Both the position numbers and the translations under genes were made by a program. The notes beneath the pieces were generated by a model that saw only the letters and a list, made by a program, of their open reading frames with translations, did not search any database and was not told the origin of the DNA. A stretch of 64,000 nt of DNA from Planctomycetaceae bacterium. Its GTDB lineage: Bacteria; Planctomycetota; Planctomycetia; Pirellulales; Pirellulaceae. The DNA lies in the NCBI GenBank assembly GCA_020638995.1, contig JACKHM010000005.1:124001-188000 (forward strand), written 5' to 3'. Positions within the stretch are counted from its first letter, which is position 1; every line of letters starts with the position of its first letter. Shown piece by piece: positions 28,040-38,700 of this stretch.

Positions 28040-28072
28040 GTTACCTTAGATTCGCCGTTACCTTAGATTCGC
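28040..28072 (+). repeat. Two tandem copies of gttaccttagattcgc, 17-bp period
   Basis: The 16-mer occurs at 28040-28055 and 28057-28072, just upstream of the next gene, whose GTG start is at 28102. Placement 30 bases before a start codon suggests a regulatory site or a recent small duplication. A CTGACA box at 28027-28032 could be part of a promoter, but no well-spaced -10 is clear. Confidence 0.55.
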
Positions 28073-28101
28073 AGCGTTCGAAATTACCTGGAGAACAATC
28101 C

Positions 28102-31100
28102 GTGCGTTTACTCATTTGTTTCATTGCTTCTGTTGCGTTGTTGACGATTTTTCACCGGCATTTGGCGGCTGGTGAAAATTACTCGCAGGCACTCTCAATC
28201 GCCGCCTCGCAAGTTCGAGATGCCGTCGATGCCCCATCTGGGCAGCCCCAAGCCAGCCCCGCACGTAAGAGCCTAGACGGCGGTCCGAAACCAACATGGA
28301 TCTGGGGGCCGGATGCACGAACACGATATGTGTTGACGAAGGAGTTTGCCGGTGGATCAACGAGTGCGTGGCTAGAGGCAACTTGTGACAACGTAATGAC
28401 GTTGTTCGTGAATGGACAACGTGTCGCTTCAAGCACCGAGTGGCAACAACCGGTCGAAATTGACATTCAGAAGTGTCTTCGACCGGGCAAGAACGAGTTG
28501 CGTGCGGAACTCGACAACGAGGGAAGCGTTGCAGGTTTTGCTTGCAAGATTGCGTTGACGATGCCGAACGGAGACGTGACGTATATCGTGTCGGGTGACG
28601 ACTGGCACGCCGCCGAGCTTGGTTCACCCGACAAGTCCGTTGCGATCACGACTCACGGGCAGATGGGCGTCGGACCCTGGGGTGACGTTTTTGACAAACC
28701 GGCGGGCATGATTGCCAAGGATCGAGATGTATTCAATCTTCCGGCAGGATTTCAAGTGGAATTGCTCTATACCGTACCTAAAGACGAACTCGGCTCATGG
28801 GTGTCGATCGCTTTTGATAATCAAGGCCGTCTGCTCGCCAGTGATCAAGGTGACAAAGGTATCTGCCGTATCACGCCGCCAGCTATCGGCAGCGATCAAC
28901 CAACGAGGGTTGAACGTCTTGATCTAAATCTGACCTCAGCCCAAGGCATGCTGTACGCGTTTGACAGCCTTTACGTTTCGGTTAACGGTGGTCCTGGCAG
29001 CGGTCTTTATCGCGCTCGTGACACTAATGGCGACGACCAGTATGACGAAGTCATCAAGTTGAAAGAGTTTCGCGGGGGAGGCGAACATGGGCCGCACTCG
29101 CTGCGATTGTCGCCGGATGGCAAGTCCATCTATGTCATCGCCGGAAATCATACGGACCCACCGGCGGACTTCGATCACAGTGCGGTCCCCTCCAATTGGA
29201 GTGAAGATCTATTGTTGCCTCGCCAATGGGACGCACGCGGTCATGCGCGGGGCAAGCTGGCTCCCGGAGGCTGGATCGCCAAGACGGATCCCGACGGCAA
29301 AACGTGGGAGATTTTCAGCACAGGCTACCGCAATCCTTACGATATGGACTTCAACGCCGATGGCGAGTTGTTTGCTTACGATGCTGACATGGAATGGGAT
29401 ATGGGAACTCCGTGGTATCGTCCGACGCGTGTGGTGCATGCAACCAGCGGAAGTGAATTCGGATGGCGCAGTGGCACCGGTAAGTGGCCGACCTACTACG
29501 TTGATAGCCTTCCACAACTGGTGGACATCGGACCCGGATCACCGGTTGGCATCGCCTTTGGTTACGGCACCAAATTTCCCGCCAAGTATCAACGGGCGTT
29601 GTATATCTGTGACTGGACGTTCGGCACCATGTATGCCATTCATACAGAGGCGGAGGGAGCCAGCTACAAAGCGACGAAGGAAGAGTTTCTCTCGCGGACG
29701 CCGCTACCTTTGACCGACAACGCGGTCGGTCCGGACGGGGCGTTGTACTTCACGATTGGCGGACGTGGGACGCAATCCGAGTTGTATCGCGTAACGTACG
29801 TTGGTGACGAAGCGACAGATCCAAGCGTTACAGGCGATTCCGACACGGATTCGGTCGCATTCGCAGACCTCCGCCGCTTACGGCAGGACATCGAGCGATA
29901 CCATCTCCGCAGTGGATCTCCGCAAGAGGCAATCGACTTCTCGTGGAAGTATTTGAATCATGACGATCGTCACATTCGGTATGCGGCTCGGGTAGCACTC
30001 GAACATCAAGACGTGACGCTTTGGCAAGACAAGGTACTCGCGGAGCGTCATCCGCAAACATTAATCACGGCTGCGGTCGCGCTGGCGCGACAAGGAAAAG
30101 CCGCGTTGCAGCCAAAGCTCCTTCAATCGCTCGACACGATTGGCTTCGCGAATCTAACGGAACGGCAACAACTGGAACTGTTGCGAGTCTATCAACTGGT
30201 GTTCGTTCGCATGGGTCAGCCGCGCCAGCAAGAAGCTGCGAAGCTTGTGGCTAAGATCGACGAGTTTTATCCAGCGTCGAGCGATTCGTTGAATCGCGAA
30301 CTTTGCAACTTGTTGGTCTATCTCAACGCACCGACCGTTGCGACAAAGACATTGGCATTAATCAGCCAGACATCGCCGCAATCTGGGCATGAGATGTCGG
30401 ATTTGCTGGCGCGGAACTCCGGTTACGGGGGGGCCATCGCTAAGATGTTGGAAAACCAAGTCGATTTGCAAAAGCTGCATTACGCTTTCGCGCTGAGAAA
30501 TCTTCGGTACGGTTGGACACTCGAACAGCGCCGACAGTATTTCGAGTGGCTTGCGCAGGCACGCACGAAGAGCGGAGGGGCAAGCTATGAAGGGTTCATT
30601 GACAACATTCGGAACGACGCTTTGTCCAACGCGTCGGAAGCAGAACGCAAAGCCATCGAGTCTGCTGTCGCCATCGCTCCGCCCAAGCCTACTGAATTGC
30701 CGAAGCCCGACGGACCGGGGCGCGATTGGCAACTCGATGAACTCGTGCAACTTACAAGCAGCGGCTTGAGTCGGCGCAGCTTTGAACGCGGCAAGATGAT
30801 GTTTGCTGCGGCTCGCTGTGTCCTTTGTCATCGTTTTGATGGAAGTGGCGGAGCCACTGGGCCAGACCTTTCTAATGTCGCGGGTCGTTTTAGCTTCAAA
30901 GATCTCAGCGAGGCTATTGTCGATCCGAGTAAGATTATTTCGGACCAATATCGCGCGTCGGTGGTTGTGACAAGCAAAGGTCAAGTCTACACCGGACGTA
31001 TCTCAGGTGAGCAGAGTGGCACCCTGACGGTGCTCGTCGATCCAGAAGATATCAACAAGATTGTCGAAGTTCCCGCCGATGAAGTCGACGAAGTCACTCC

Positions 31101-31248
31101 ATCCAAGGTATCATTAATGCCAAAGGATTTGCTGAAGACGTTGAATGAAGAAGAGGTTCTCGACCTGTTAGCTTACTTGCAGTCTCGCGGTAACCCCAAC
31201 GACGCGATGTTTCACCGAGAAGATAAGAACCAGAATAGCGGTGGGTAG
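28102..31248 (+). CDS. PVC-type heme protein: galactose-binding-like domain, dehydrogenase propeller, HEAT-like region, cytochrome c
   Basis: This 1048-residue exported protein starts with GTG at 28102 (GGAG about ten bases upstream) and a signal peptide (LLICFIASVALLTIF). Residues about 65-205 form a galactose-binding-like domain (DARTRYVLTKEFAGG, WLEATCDNVMTLFVNG). A soluble-dehydrogenase-type propeller follows (about 220-580; FNLPAGFQVELLY, YRNPYDMDFNADGELFAYD), then helical repeats. The C-terminal heme domain has RCVLCHRFDG (C906, C909, H910) and likely axial M1006 (SLMPKDLL), the Pirellula/Verrucomicrobium-type putative heme-binding domain. It lacks the copper and SGNH domains of its two neighbours and probably shares their electron-transfer role. 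Confidence 0.9.
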   Translation: MRLLICFIASVALLTIFHRHLAAGENYSQALSIAASQVRDAVDAPSGQPQASPARKSLDGGPKPTWIWGPDARTRYVLTKEFAGGSTSAWLEATCDNVMTLFVNGQRVASSTEWQQPVEIDIQKCLRPGKNELRAELDNEGSVAGFACKIALTMPNGDVTYIVSGDDWHAAELGSPDKSVAITTHGQMGVGPWGDVFDKPAGMIAKDRDVFNLPAGFQVELLYTVPKDELGSWVSIAFDNQGRLLASDQGDKGICRITPPAIGSDQPTRVERLDLNLTSAQGMLYAFDSLYVSVNGGPGSGLYRARDTNGDDQYDEVIKLKEFRGGGEHGPHSLRLSPDGKSIYVIAGNHTDPPADFDHSAVPSNWSEDLLLPRQWDARGHARGKLAPGGWIAKTDPDGKTWEIFSTGYRNPYDMDFNADGELFAYDADMEWDMGTPWYRPTRVVHATSGSEFGWRSGTGKWPTYYVDSLPQLVDIGPGSPVGIAFGYGTKFPAKYQRALYICDWTFGTMYAIHTEAEGASYKATKEEFLSRTPLPLTDNAVGPDGALYFTIGGRGTQSELYRVTYVGDEATDPSVTGDSDTDSVAFADLRRLRQDIERYHLRSGSPQEAIDFSWKYLNHDDRHIRYAARVALEHQDVTLWQDKVLAERHPQTLITAAVALARQGKAALQPKLLQSLDTIGFANLTERQQLELLRVYQLVFVRMGQPRQQEAAKLVAKIDEFYPASSDSLNRELCNLLVYLNAPTVATKTLALISQTSPQSGHEMSDLLARNSGYGGAIAKMLENQVDLQKLHYAFALRNLRYGWTLEQRRQYFEWLAQARTKSGGASYEGFIDNIRNDALSNASEAERKAIESAVAIAPPKPTELPKPDGPGRDWQLDELVQLTSSGLSRRSFERGKMMFAAARCVLCHRFDGSGGATGPDLSNVAGRFSFKDLSEAIVDPSKIISDQYRASVVVTSKGQVYTGRISGEQSGTLTVLVDPEDINKIVEVPADEVDEVTPSKVSLMPKDLLKTLNEEEVLDLLAYLQSRGNPNDAMFHREDKNQNSGG

Positions 31249-31369
31249 TACCAGAATGTTGTTCACCCCTCCCGGTATTTATTGAACAGATTTTGGAATC
31301 GCGAAGTTTGTATCGCGACTACCTGGTCATGCACCTCGGAGTCCCGCCTTAAAAAACGGTACCAGATCG

Positions 31370-34300
31370 ATGAATCTCTCGAAGAACGGATTGTTGTTAA
31401 CAGTCATCGTATTGGTGGCATGCCACTTTTCCCGAGCAGAGGAACCTTCCAGACTGTCAGTCGACTTCAACCGCGATGTACGATCAATCCTGTCCAATAA
31501 CTGTTTTACTTGTCACGGCCCCGACGAAGCCGAACGACAAGCGAGTCTTCGGCTGGACACACCGACCGGAGCCCAATCGCCTGCCGACTCGGGGGAGATT
31601 GCGATCGTTCCCGGAAAGCCTGGCGAAAGCGAACTGATTGCGCGTATCACGACGAGTGACGAGAGCTTACGGATGCCGCCCGCTGAGTCGGGAAAGAAGC
31701 TCTCGTCTAAAGATATCCAAGTTATCGAAGACTGGATCGCTCAAGGCGCCAAGTACTCCGATCATTGGTCTTATGTGGTGCCTATCCGGCCGAAGTTGCC
31801 TGCTCTCGCGTCACACCAAGACTGGCCAAAGACGGACCTTGATTACTTTGTTCTGGATCGAATGCTTAGGGAAAAACTCGTACCTTCCCCGGAAGCTGAC
31901 CGCTATGCGATTGCTCGACGTTTGGCTCTCGACTTGACGGGATTGCCGCCAACGATTGAGGAGGTCGATCGGTTTGTCGACGATAACGACCCGCAGGCAT
32001 TCGAGAGCTTCGTCGACCGATTGCTGACGAAGAAAGCGTATGGCGAGCATTGGGCCCGCATGTGGCTGGACCTCGCTCGCTACGCCGATTCGGCTGGTTA
32101 CGCAGACGATCCGCCGCGAACGATCTGGGCCTTTCGCGACTACGTAATTCGTTCGCTGAATGACAACAAGCCATTCGACCAGTTCACGATCGAGCAAATT
32201 GCGGGTGACCTGCTGCCCAATGCAACGGACGAGCAATTGATTGCCACCGCCTTTCATCGAAATACGCTGACCAACAACGAAGGCGGAACAAACGACGAAG
32301 AGTTCCGAAATGTTGCCATCGTTGATCGGGTAAACACGACGATGGCCGTGTGGATGGGTACGACAATGGCGTGTGCTCAATGCCACACCCACAAGTACGA
32401 TCCGATCACGCAAGAGGAGTACTTCAAGTTCTTTGCGATCTTCAATAATTCGGAGGACGCTGATCGACGCGACGAGAGCCCGCTACTCGAAGTGTGGACG
32501 GGCGAGCAACGCGAACAGGAGACGCAGTGGAAAGAAGAAGTGACGCAGCTCAAGGCCGAGCTGGCTTCCGATTCGGCGGCGCTGCAGGCGGGGCAGGCCA
32601 AATGGGAAGCCAAAGTCGCGGCGGACGAGAAACAGTCGATTCTGGGAAGTTATGTTCGCGTGGAAATCGTCGACCGCGCCGAGTTCTTGTCGTTGGCCGA
32701 GCTGCAAGTCTTTCAGGGCGAAAAGAACCTTGCGATCGAAGGCGAAGCCACACAATCAAGCACGGACTTTGACGGTCCGGCGAAACTTGCCATCGATGGC
32801 AACACCAGTGGCGACTATCGCGGTGCCAAATCAACGACTCACACGGGAAACGAAAAAAATCCGTGGTGGCAAGTCAAGCTCAAGGAACAGGCTTCGATCG
32901 ACCGCGTCGTGATTTGGAATCGAACCGATGGCGTAGGTGATCGATTGAAGGGCTTCCGCGTTTCGATTCTGGATGAACAGCAACAGCCGCTTTGGAAGCA
33001 AGACGTCGCCGATGCTCCTGCTCCAAATTTGGCGTTCGAGATCGGTGGCGTTCCTGCCGATATCCTAGCCGCCGCAAGAGTCCCTGCAGGCAATCGCGAT
33101 ACTGATCAGCTCAAACTGCTCGCCGATTACTATCGTTCGATTGCTCCCGAGTTAAAGCCGATCCGAGAGCGAATCGCAAAGATCGAGAAGCAGTTGGCGA
33201 ACCTCAAGCCAACGACAACCGTTCCGGTCATGCGAGCGTTGCCTGTCGACCAGCATCGTACGACAAAGATTCAAATTCGCGGCAACTTTTTGCAAACGGG
33301 TGATGAGGTGACAGCTGGCGTTCCGGCCGCATTTCATCCGCTACCGGAAGGCGAACCGATTAATCGTTTGACGTTGGCAAAGTGGCTGGTCGACGAGCGG
33401 AATCCGCTGACGGCTCGCGTAATCGCGAACCGTTATTGGGAGGCGATCTTTGGTGTGGGGATTGTTCGAACGAGCGAAGAGTTTGGCTCGCAGGGGGACT
33501 TGCCGACGACCCCAGAACTGCTTGATTGGCTCGCCACGGAATTGCTTCGTTTGAAATGGGATATGAAGGCGTTTGTCAAGTTGCTGGTGACCTCGGCCGC
33601 CTACCGCCAAACATCGGCGGTGACTTCCGACCTGCTTGCTGTTGACCCCGAAAACATTCTGCTCGCCCGGGGGCCGCGTTTTCGCATGTCGGCAGAGATG
33701 ATTCGTGATCAGGCGATGTTTGTCAGTGGCTTGCTCAGCGACAAGATGTACGGTCCTCCCGTCAAGCCGCCGCAGCCCAACATCGGATTGAATGCAGCTT
33801 TCGGCGGCGGCATCGACTGGAAGACTAGCGAAGGCGATGATCGGTACCGCCGCGGGCTGTATACGACTTGGCGACGGTCCAATCCTTATCCATCGATGGC
33901 GGCGTTCGATGCTCCGAATCGTGAGGTCTGTACGATCAAACGGGATCGGACCAACACACCTCTGCAGGCCCTGGTAACATTAAACGATCCGGTCTACATC
34001 GAAGCCGCACAGGCCCTCGCCCGGCGGATTGCCAGCGGCGGAGACACTGTCGAAGCGAAGGCCGCGTTCGGTTTTCGCTTGTGTTTGACGCGACCACCTA
34101 GTGACTCGGAGTTAGCCCGTTTGGTGCAACTTTATGAATCAACTTACGCCGAGTTCAAAGCTGCGCCCGAGCAAGCAATGAAGATGGCCACCGAACCCTT
34201 AGGCGGCGCCCCGGAGGGAAGCGACATTGTAGATTTGGCAGCGTGGACGGTTGTTGGAAACGTGTTGCTCAATTTGGATGAGATGTTTTTGAAGAGATGA
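31370..34300 (+). CDS. PSCyt1-DUF1549-DUF1553 protein with inserted F5/8C domain
   Basis: This 976-residue exported protein starts with a signal peptide (LLLTVIVLVACHFSRA). An N-terminal planctomycete cytochrome c domain has NCFTCHGPDE (C45, C48, H49) and axial-type M102 (LRMPPAES). DUF1549 covers about 140-345 (LDYFVLDRML, LALDLTGLPPTIEEVD, YADSAGYADD) and DUF1553 about 665-960 (NPLTARVIANRYWEAIFGVG, RMSAEMIRDQ). Between them lies an F5/8C carbohydrate-binding module (about 426-550; VVIWNRTDGVGDRLKGF). Most family members lack this insert. It pairs with the DUF1501 gene 15 bp downstream, a conserved planctomycete couple whose function is not established. Confidence 0.92.
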   Translation: MNLSKNGLLLTVIVLVACHFSRAEEPSRLSVDFNRDVRSILSNNCFTCHGPDEAERQASLRLDTPTGAQSPADSGEIAIVPGKPGESELIARITTSDESLRMPPAESGKKLSSKDIQVIEDWIAQGAKYSDHWSYVVPIRPKLPALASHQDWPKTDLDYFVLDRMLREKLVPSPEADRYAIARRLALDLTGLPPTIEEVDRFVDDNDPQAFESFVDRLLTKKAYGEHWARMWLDLARYADSAGYADDPPRTIWAFRDYVIRSLNDNKPFDQFTIEQIAGDLLPNATDEQLIATAFHRNTLTNNEGGTNDEEFRNVAIVDRVNTTMAVWMGTTMACAQCHTHKYDPITQEEYFKFFAIFNNSEDADRRDESPLLEVWTGEQREQETQWKEEVTQLKAELASDSAALQAGQAKWEAKVAADEKQSILGSYVRVEIVDRAEFLSLAELQVFQGEKNLAIEGEATQSSTDFDGPAKLAIDGNTSGDYRGAKSTTHTGNEKNPWWQVKLKEQASIDRVVIWNRTDGVGDRLKGFRVSILDEQQQPLWKQDVADAPAPNLAFEIGGVPADILAAARVPAGNRDTDQLKLLADYYRSIAPELKPIRERIAKIEKQLANLKPTTTVPVMRALPVDQHRTTKIQIRGNFLQTGDEVTAGVPAAFHPLPEGEPINRLTLAKWLVDERNPLTARVIANRYWEAIFGVGIVRTSEEFGSQGDLPTTPELLDWLATELLRLKWDMKAFVKLLVTSAAYRQTSAVTSDLLAVDPENILLARGPRFRMSAEMIRDQAMFVSGLLSDKMYGPPVKPPQPNIGLNAAFGGGIDWKTSEGDDRYRRGLYTTWRRSNPYPSMAAFDAPNREVCTIKRDRTNTPLQALVTLNDPVYIEAAQALARRIASGGDTVEAKAAFGFRLCLTRPPSDSELARLVQLYESTYAEFKAAPEQAMKMATEPLGGAPEGSDIVDLAAWTVVGNVLLNLDEMFLKR

Positions 34301-34315
34301 CATGGAGATGCTGAA

Positions 34316-35758
34316 ATGAATCCTGCCCTCGCAAAGATTCAGGCCAACACGCGCCGCCACTTCCTGCAGCAATCCGCCGCCGGCCTTGGTGGAATTGCAC
34401 TTTCGGCCTTGGTGAACCACGGTGTCGATGCAGCAGTCGATGATCCGCTGGCGCCGCGCGCTCCGCACTTTCCGGCCAAGGCCAAGCAGGTTATCTATTT
34501 GCATCTCACCGGTTCGCCGCCGCACTTGGACTTGTTTGATTACAAGCCGGAGCTAGTAAAACACAGCGACCAGGATTGCCCTAACGAGTTTCTTGAAGGT
34601 CAAAGATTTGCCTTCACATCCGGTGTGCCTAAGCTCATGGGCACTCCGCGAAGTTTTAAACAATATGGCGAGGGTGGCGTTTGGCTTTCGGATGCCGTAC
34701 CCAATTTTCATGGAATTGCAGATGACTTGTGTGTCATCAATTCCATGAACACGGATCAGTTCAATCATGCTCCTGCCGAGTTGCTCGTTTACACCGGTTC
34801 GCCGCGGAGCGGTCGTCCTTCGCTTGGGGCTTGGGCAACTTACGGCCTCGGGACCGAGAACGCCAATTTGCCGGGGTTCGTCGTTTTGATTTCTAGCGGC
34901 GTGCAACCCAATGGCGGTAAGAACTCGTTCGGTAGTGGTTTCCTGCCGTCAGTCTATCAAGGCGTCCAGTGTCGATCGAAGGGCGATCCTGTTCTGTATG
35001 CTTCGGACCCACAAGGCATGGATCGCAGCTTGCGCCGCAGAAGCCTTGACGCGTTGCGCGATTTAAATGAGCTCCAAGCTAACGAGCTTGGTCATCCCGA
35101 AACACTCACGCGGATAGCTCAATACGAACTGGCTTTCCGTATGCAGACCTCTGTTCCCGAGGTGATGAACATCAACGACGAATCGCAACACACCATCGAT
35201 GCCTACGGCGCGAAGCCGGGTGATTCTAGCTTCGCGAACAATTGTTTGCTGGCTCGGCGGTTGGTCGAGAACGGCGTGCGATACGTTCAGCTCTTCGATT
35301 GGGGATGGGATTTTCACGGTACTGGCGAAGGCACCGGACTGACGTCAGGTTTGACCAACAAGTGCGCGACGATGGACAAGCCTATTGCAGCATTGATCAA
35401 TGACTTGAAAGAACGAGGAATGTTTGAAGAGACGCTGATCATTATTGGAGGTGAATTTGGGCGCACGCCGTTCCGCGAAGGACGCACTGCCAAGAGCGCC
35501 GTGCTAGGTCGTGACCACTATCCCGATTGCTACTCGATGGTGCTGGCGGGAGGTGGAGTCAAGGGTGGGTTTACTTATGGCGAGTCCGATGAATTGGGCT
35601 TTAGAATCGCACGCGACAAGGTACACATTCATGACCTTCAAGCCACGATCATGTATCTGCTGGGCTTCGACCACACGCGGCTGACGTATCGTTTCCAAGG
35701 ACGCGACTATCGCCTTACCGACGTGCATGGAGAGGTGGTGCATGGTATCTTGGCGTAG
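34316..35758 (+). CDS. DUF1501 protein (Tat-exported, sulfatase-like fold)
   Basis: This 480-residue protein has a Tat-like leader (TRRHFLQQSAAGLGGIALSA) followed by KQVIYLHLTGSPPHLDLFDY, NLPGFVVLISSGV, EETLIIIGGEFGRTPF and VLGRDHYPDCYSMVLAGGGV. These are the hallmarks of DUF1501, a family with an alkaline-phosphatase/sulfatase-like fold. It sits 15 bp after the DUF1549/DUF1553 gene and is certainly co-transcribed with it. The pair is generally taken as a periplasmic degradation module; the substrate is unknown. Confidence 0.93.
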   Translation: MNPALAKIQANTRRHFLQQSAAGLGGIALSALVNHGVDAAVDDPLAPRAPHFPAKAKQVIYLHLTGSPPHLDLFDYKPELVKHSDQDCPNEFLEGQRFAFTSGVPKLMGTPRSFKQYGEGGVWLSDAVPNFHGIADDLCVINSMNTDQFNHAPAELLVYTGSPRSGRPSLGAWATYGLGTENANLPGFVVLISSGVQPNGGKNSFGSGFLPSVYQGVQCRSKGDPVLYASDPQGMDRSLRRRSLDALRDLNELQANELGHPETLTRIAQYELAFRMQTSVPEVMNINDESQHTIDAYGAKPGDSSFANNCLLARRLVENGVRYVQLFDWGWDFHGTGEGTGLTSGLTNKCATMDKPIAALINDLKERGMFEETLIIIGGEFGRTPFREGRTAKSAVLGRDHYPDCYSMVLAGGGVKGGFTYGESDELGFRIARDKVHIHDLQATIMYLLGFDHTRLTYRFQGRDYRLTDVHGEVVHGILA

Positions 35759-35786
35759 CCACTCCGCTGTGAGAGATCGACATCCA

Positions 35787-38700
35787 ATGCGCAGTACCAG
35801 TGCAGTACAGGCGGTCCCAAGTTTCGCCTCGCTGATGCCACGGATTTGTTGGCTGCTGGGCACATTCCTCGCTGTCCAGGGCTTCGTTGGCTCTGCCGCA
35901 GAACCGCTCCAATACAACCGCGATATTCGGCCGATACTGGCAGATAACTGTTTCCGTTGTCACGGCGTTGATGAGGCGGCTCGCAAAGCCGAATTGCGGC
36001 TAGACCGGCGGAAGGATGCGATTGATTCAGGTGCACTAGCACCAGGAGAACCAGACGAAAGCGAACTGTTGCGCCGAGTCCTCTCCAACGATCCGGACGA
36101 AGTTATGCCGCCGCCGACGACACGCCAGGGTTTGAGCGGCGAGCAAAAGGCGAAGCTCCGGCAGTGGATTGCCGGCGGGGCAACGTATGAAGAGCACTGG
36201 TCTTTCGTGCCTCCTGTGAAGGCGGAACTGCCACCCATAGCGACGAGGCTCGGCGCCGCACACGACGCAATCGCGACAAGTGGCACCGCGACTACGCAGA
36301 ACGCCATCGACCACTTCGTGCTCGACCGATTGAAGCGTACAGGTTTAACTCCTAGTCCACTGGCGAGTCGGCCAACCTTGATCCGACGCCTCTCGTTCGA
36401 CCTCACCGGATTGCCGCCGACGCTTGTCGAAGTCGATGCCTTCAGCAACGATGTATCGGACGCTGCCTACGAAGCCGTAGTTGACCGCCTGTTGCGGTCT
36501 GAACGCTACGGCGAGCACATGGCGAGATATTGGCTCGACGCGGCACGTTACGCGGACAGCAATGGCTATCAATATGATACAGAGCGAACCATGTGGCCCT
36601 GGCGAGAGTGGGTGATCAACGCATTTAACAGCAATATGCCGTTTGATCAGTTCACCGTTGAACAGCTTGCTGGCGACTTGCTGCCCGAGGCGACGACACA
36701 GCAGCGTCTGGCGACGGGCTTCAACCGAAATCACCCCATCACCATCGAAGGTGGTGTCATCGACGAAGAGTATCGTACGGAATACGTGATCGATCGCATC
36801 ACGACAACGTCGACTGTGTGGATGGGGTTAACGATGGGCTGCGCACGCTGCCACGACCACAAGTACGATCCGTTGACCCGCAAGGATTTCTACAGCTTCT
36901 TTGCGTTTTTCAACAACGTGCCGGAGCGAGGTAACAATGGATTTGCGCCCAAGCTACGGGCGCCGACGCCTTCGCAGCAAAGCGAATTGGACAATCTTGC
37001 CGAACGTATTACCGGCGTCGAAGACCGATTGGCCCCATTCGGACACAAAATCGCAGAGCAGCAATCGGAATGGGAATCAACCGCCAGCAAACGCATCGAG
37101 AATCAATGGCAAGTTCTTACGCCGGCCGTAATGAAGTCATCGGCCGAATCGACGTTGACGCTGCTCGACGATACGTCAGTGCTTGCGAGTGGGCCGAGTC
37201 CCGGCAATGACGACTATGATCTGACGTTTGACACTATCGCAAAGGAAGTAACTGCGATTCGTCTCGAAGCCATCACCCACGAATCGCTGCCGCACAAGGG
37301 CGCGGGGCGGGCGTTTAATTCCAATTTCGTCCTCAGCGAATTTGAAGTTCACTTGCTTGGCGGCCAGGAAGTGAAGAGCAAACCGATCAAAATGTCAGCG
37401 GTTTCCGCGGACTACGAGCAGAAGAACTACGAAGCCGCTCGTTCCCTCGATGGCGACCTAAGTACCGGCTGGGCCGTAGATGGCCCAACTCGAAAGGAAA
37501 ACTCGACAGCCGTTTATCTGCTTGCAAGTCCGCTCGCGATGCCCAAGGGCTCGCAACTTCATATCGCGATGAGACATCGCTACGGCGGTGCCCACACAAT
37601 CGGTCGATTTCGCATCTCGGTTTCAAACGATCCATCGTTTGCGATGCCGACTGATGTCGCAATTGCGCTCAAAATGACGCCAGAGGAACGCTCGAAAGCT
37701 CAGAACAAGATTCTTACGGATTACTTCGTTGCACATGTCGCCGACGGAGAGATCAGAACGCTGGGCAGGGAACTCGAAGATCTCAAGGCACGTCAGAAGT
37801 CGATTGAGGCGTCGTTTCCCGAGTCGCTCGTCATGACGGAAATGGAAACACCTCGTGACACATTCATGCTGATTCGTGGGCAGTATGACCAGAAAGGCGA
37901 CAAGGTAACTTCCGCTACTCCCGAATTTCTACCTCAACCCTCGGCAGACGCAAATCTCGACCGGCTGGCACTCGCGAAGTGGCTGGTCAGCCGCGAGCAT
38001 CCACTGACAGCCCGTGTCTTCGTTAATCGCCTCTGGCAGCAGATTTTCGGCATCGGCATCGTGAAAACTACCGAGGACCTGGGTACGCAGGGAGAGTGGC
38101 CAAGTCATCCTGAATTGCTCGATTGGCTGGCTGTCGAGTTCATGGAAAGCGGTTGGGATGTGAAGCACATCGTGAAAATGATCGTCATGTCCTCAACCTA
38201 TCGCCAATCGTCCGACGTGAGTACGGTGCTTCATGAACGTGATCCGGAAAATCGACTACTCGCTCGTGGCCCCCGGTATCGGATGTCGGCCGAGATGATT
38301 CGCGACAACGCGCTGGCCGTTAGCGGATTGTTGGTTGAAAAGGTAGGCGGCCCAAGTGTGTATCCGTACCAACCTCCAGGTCTCTGGCTCGAGATTAACA
38401 ACCGCCCCAACTATTCAAAAGCCTATCCGACTGGCAGCGGTGATGATCTTTATCGACGTAGTATGTACACCTACTGGAAACGAACGGTTCCGCCTCCCAC
38501 CATGGCGGCGTTCGACGCGCCAGAGCGAGAGTTCTGTCTCGTTCGCCGATCCCGAACAAATACGCCGCTGCAAGCGCTTGTTGTCTTGAATGATCCCCAA
38601 TTTGTCGAAGCGGCTCGGCACTTGGCCGAGCGAATCATGACCGACGGCGGTAGCGATGTCGACTCGCGACTTGCCACGGGCATGCGGTTGACTCTCGCGC

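Noticed and set aside
28040..28072. Second promoter of the CTGTCA-17-TAGAAT type
   Set aside because: CTGACA at 28027 is present but the TAGATT words are at the wrong spacing (14 and 31 bases).
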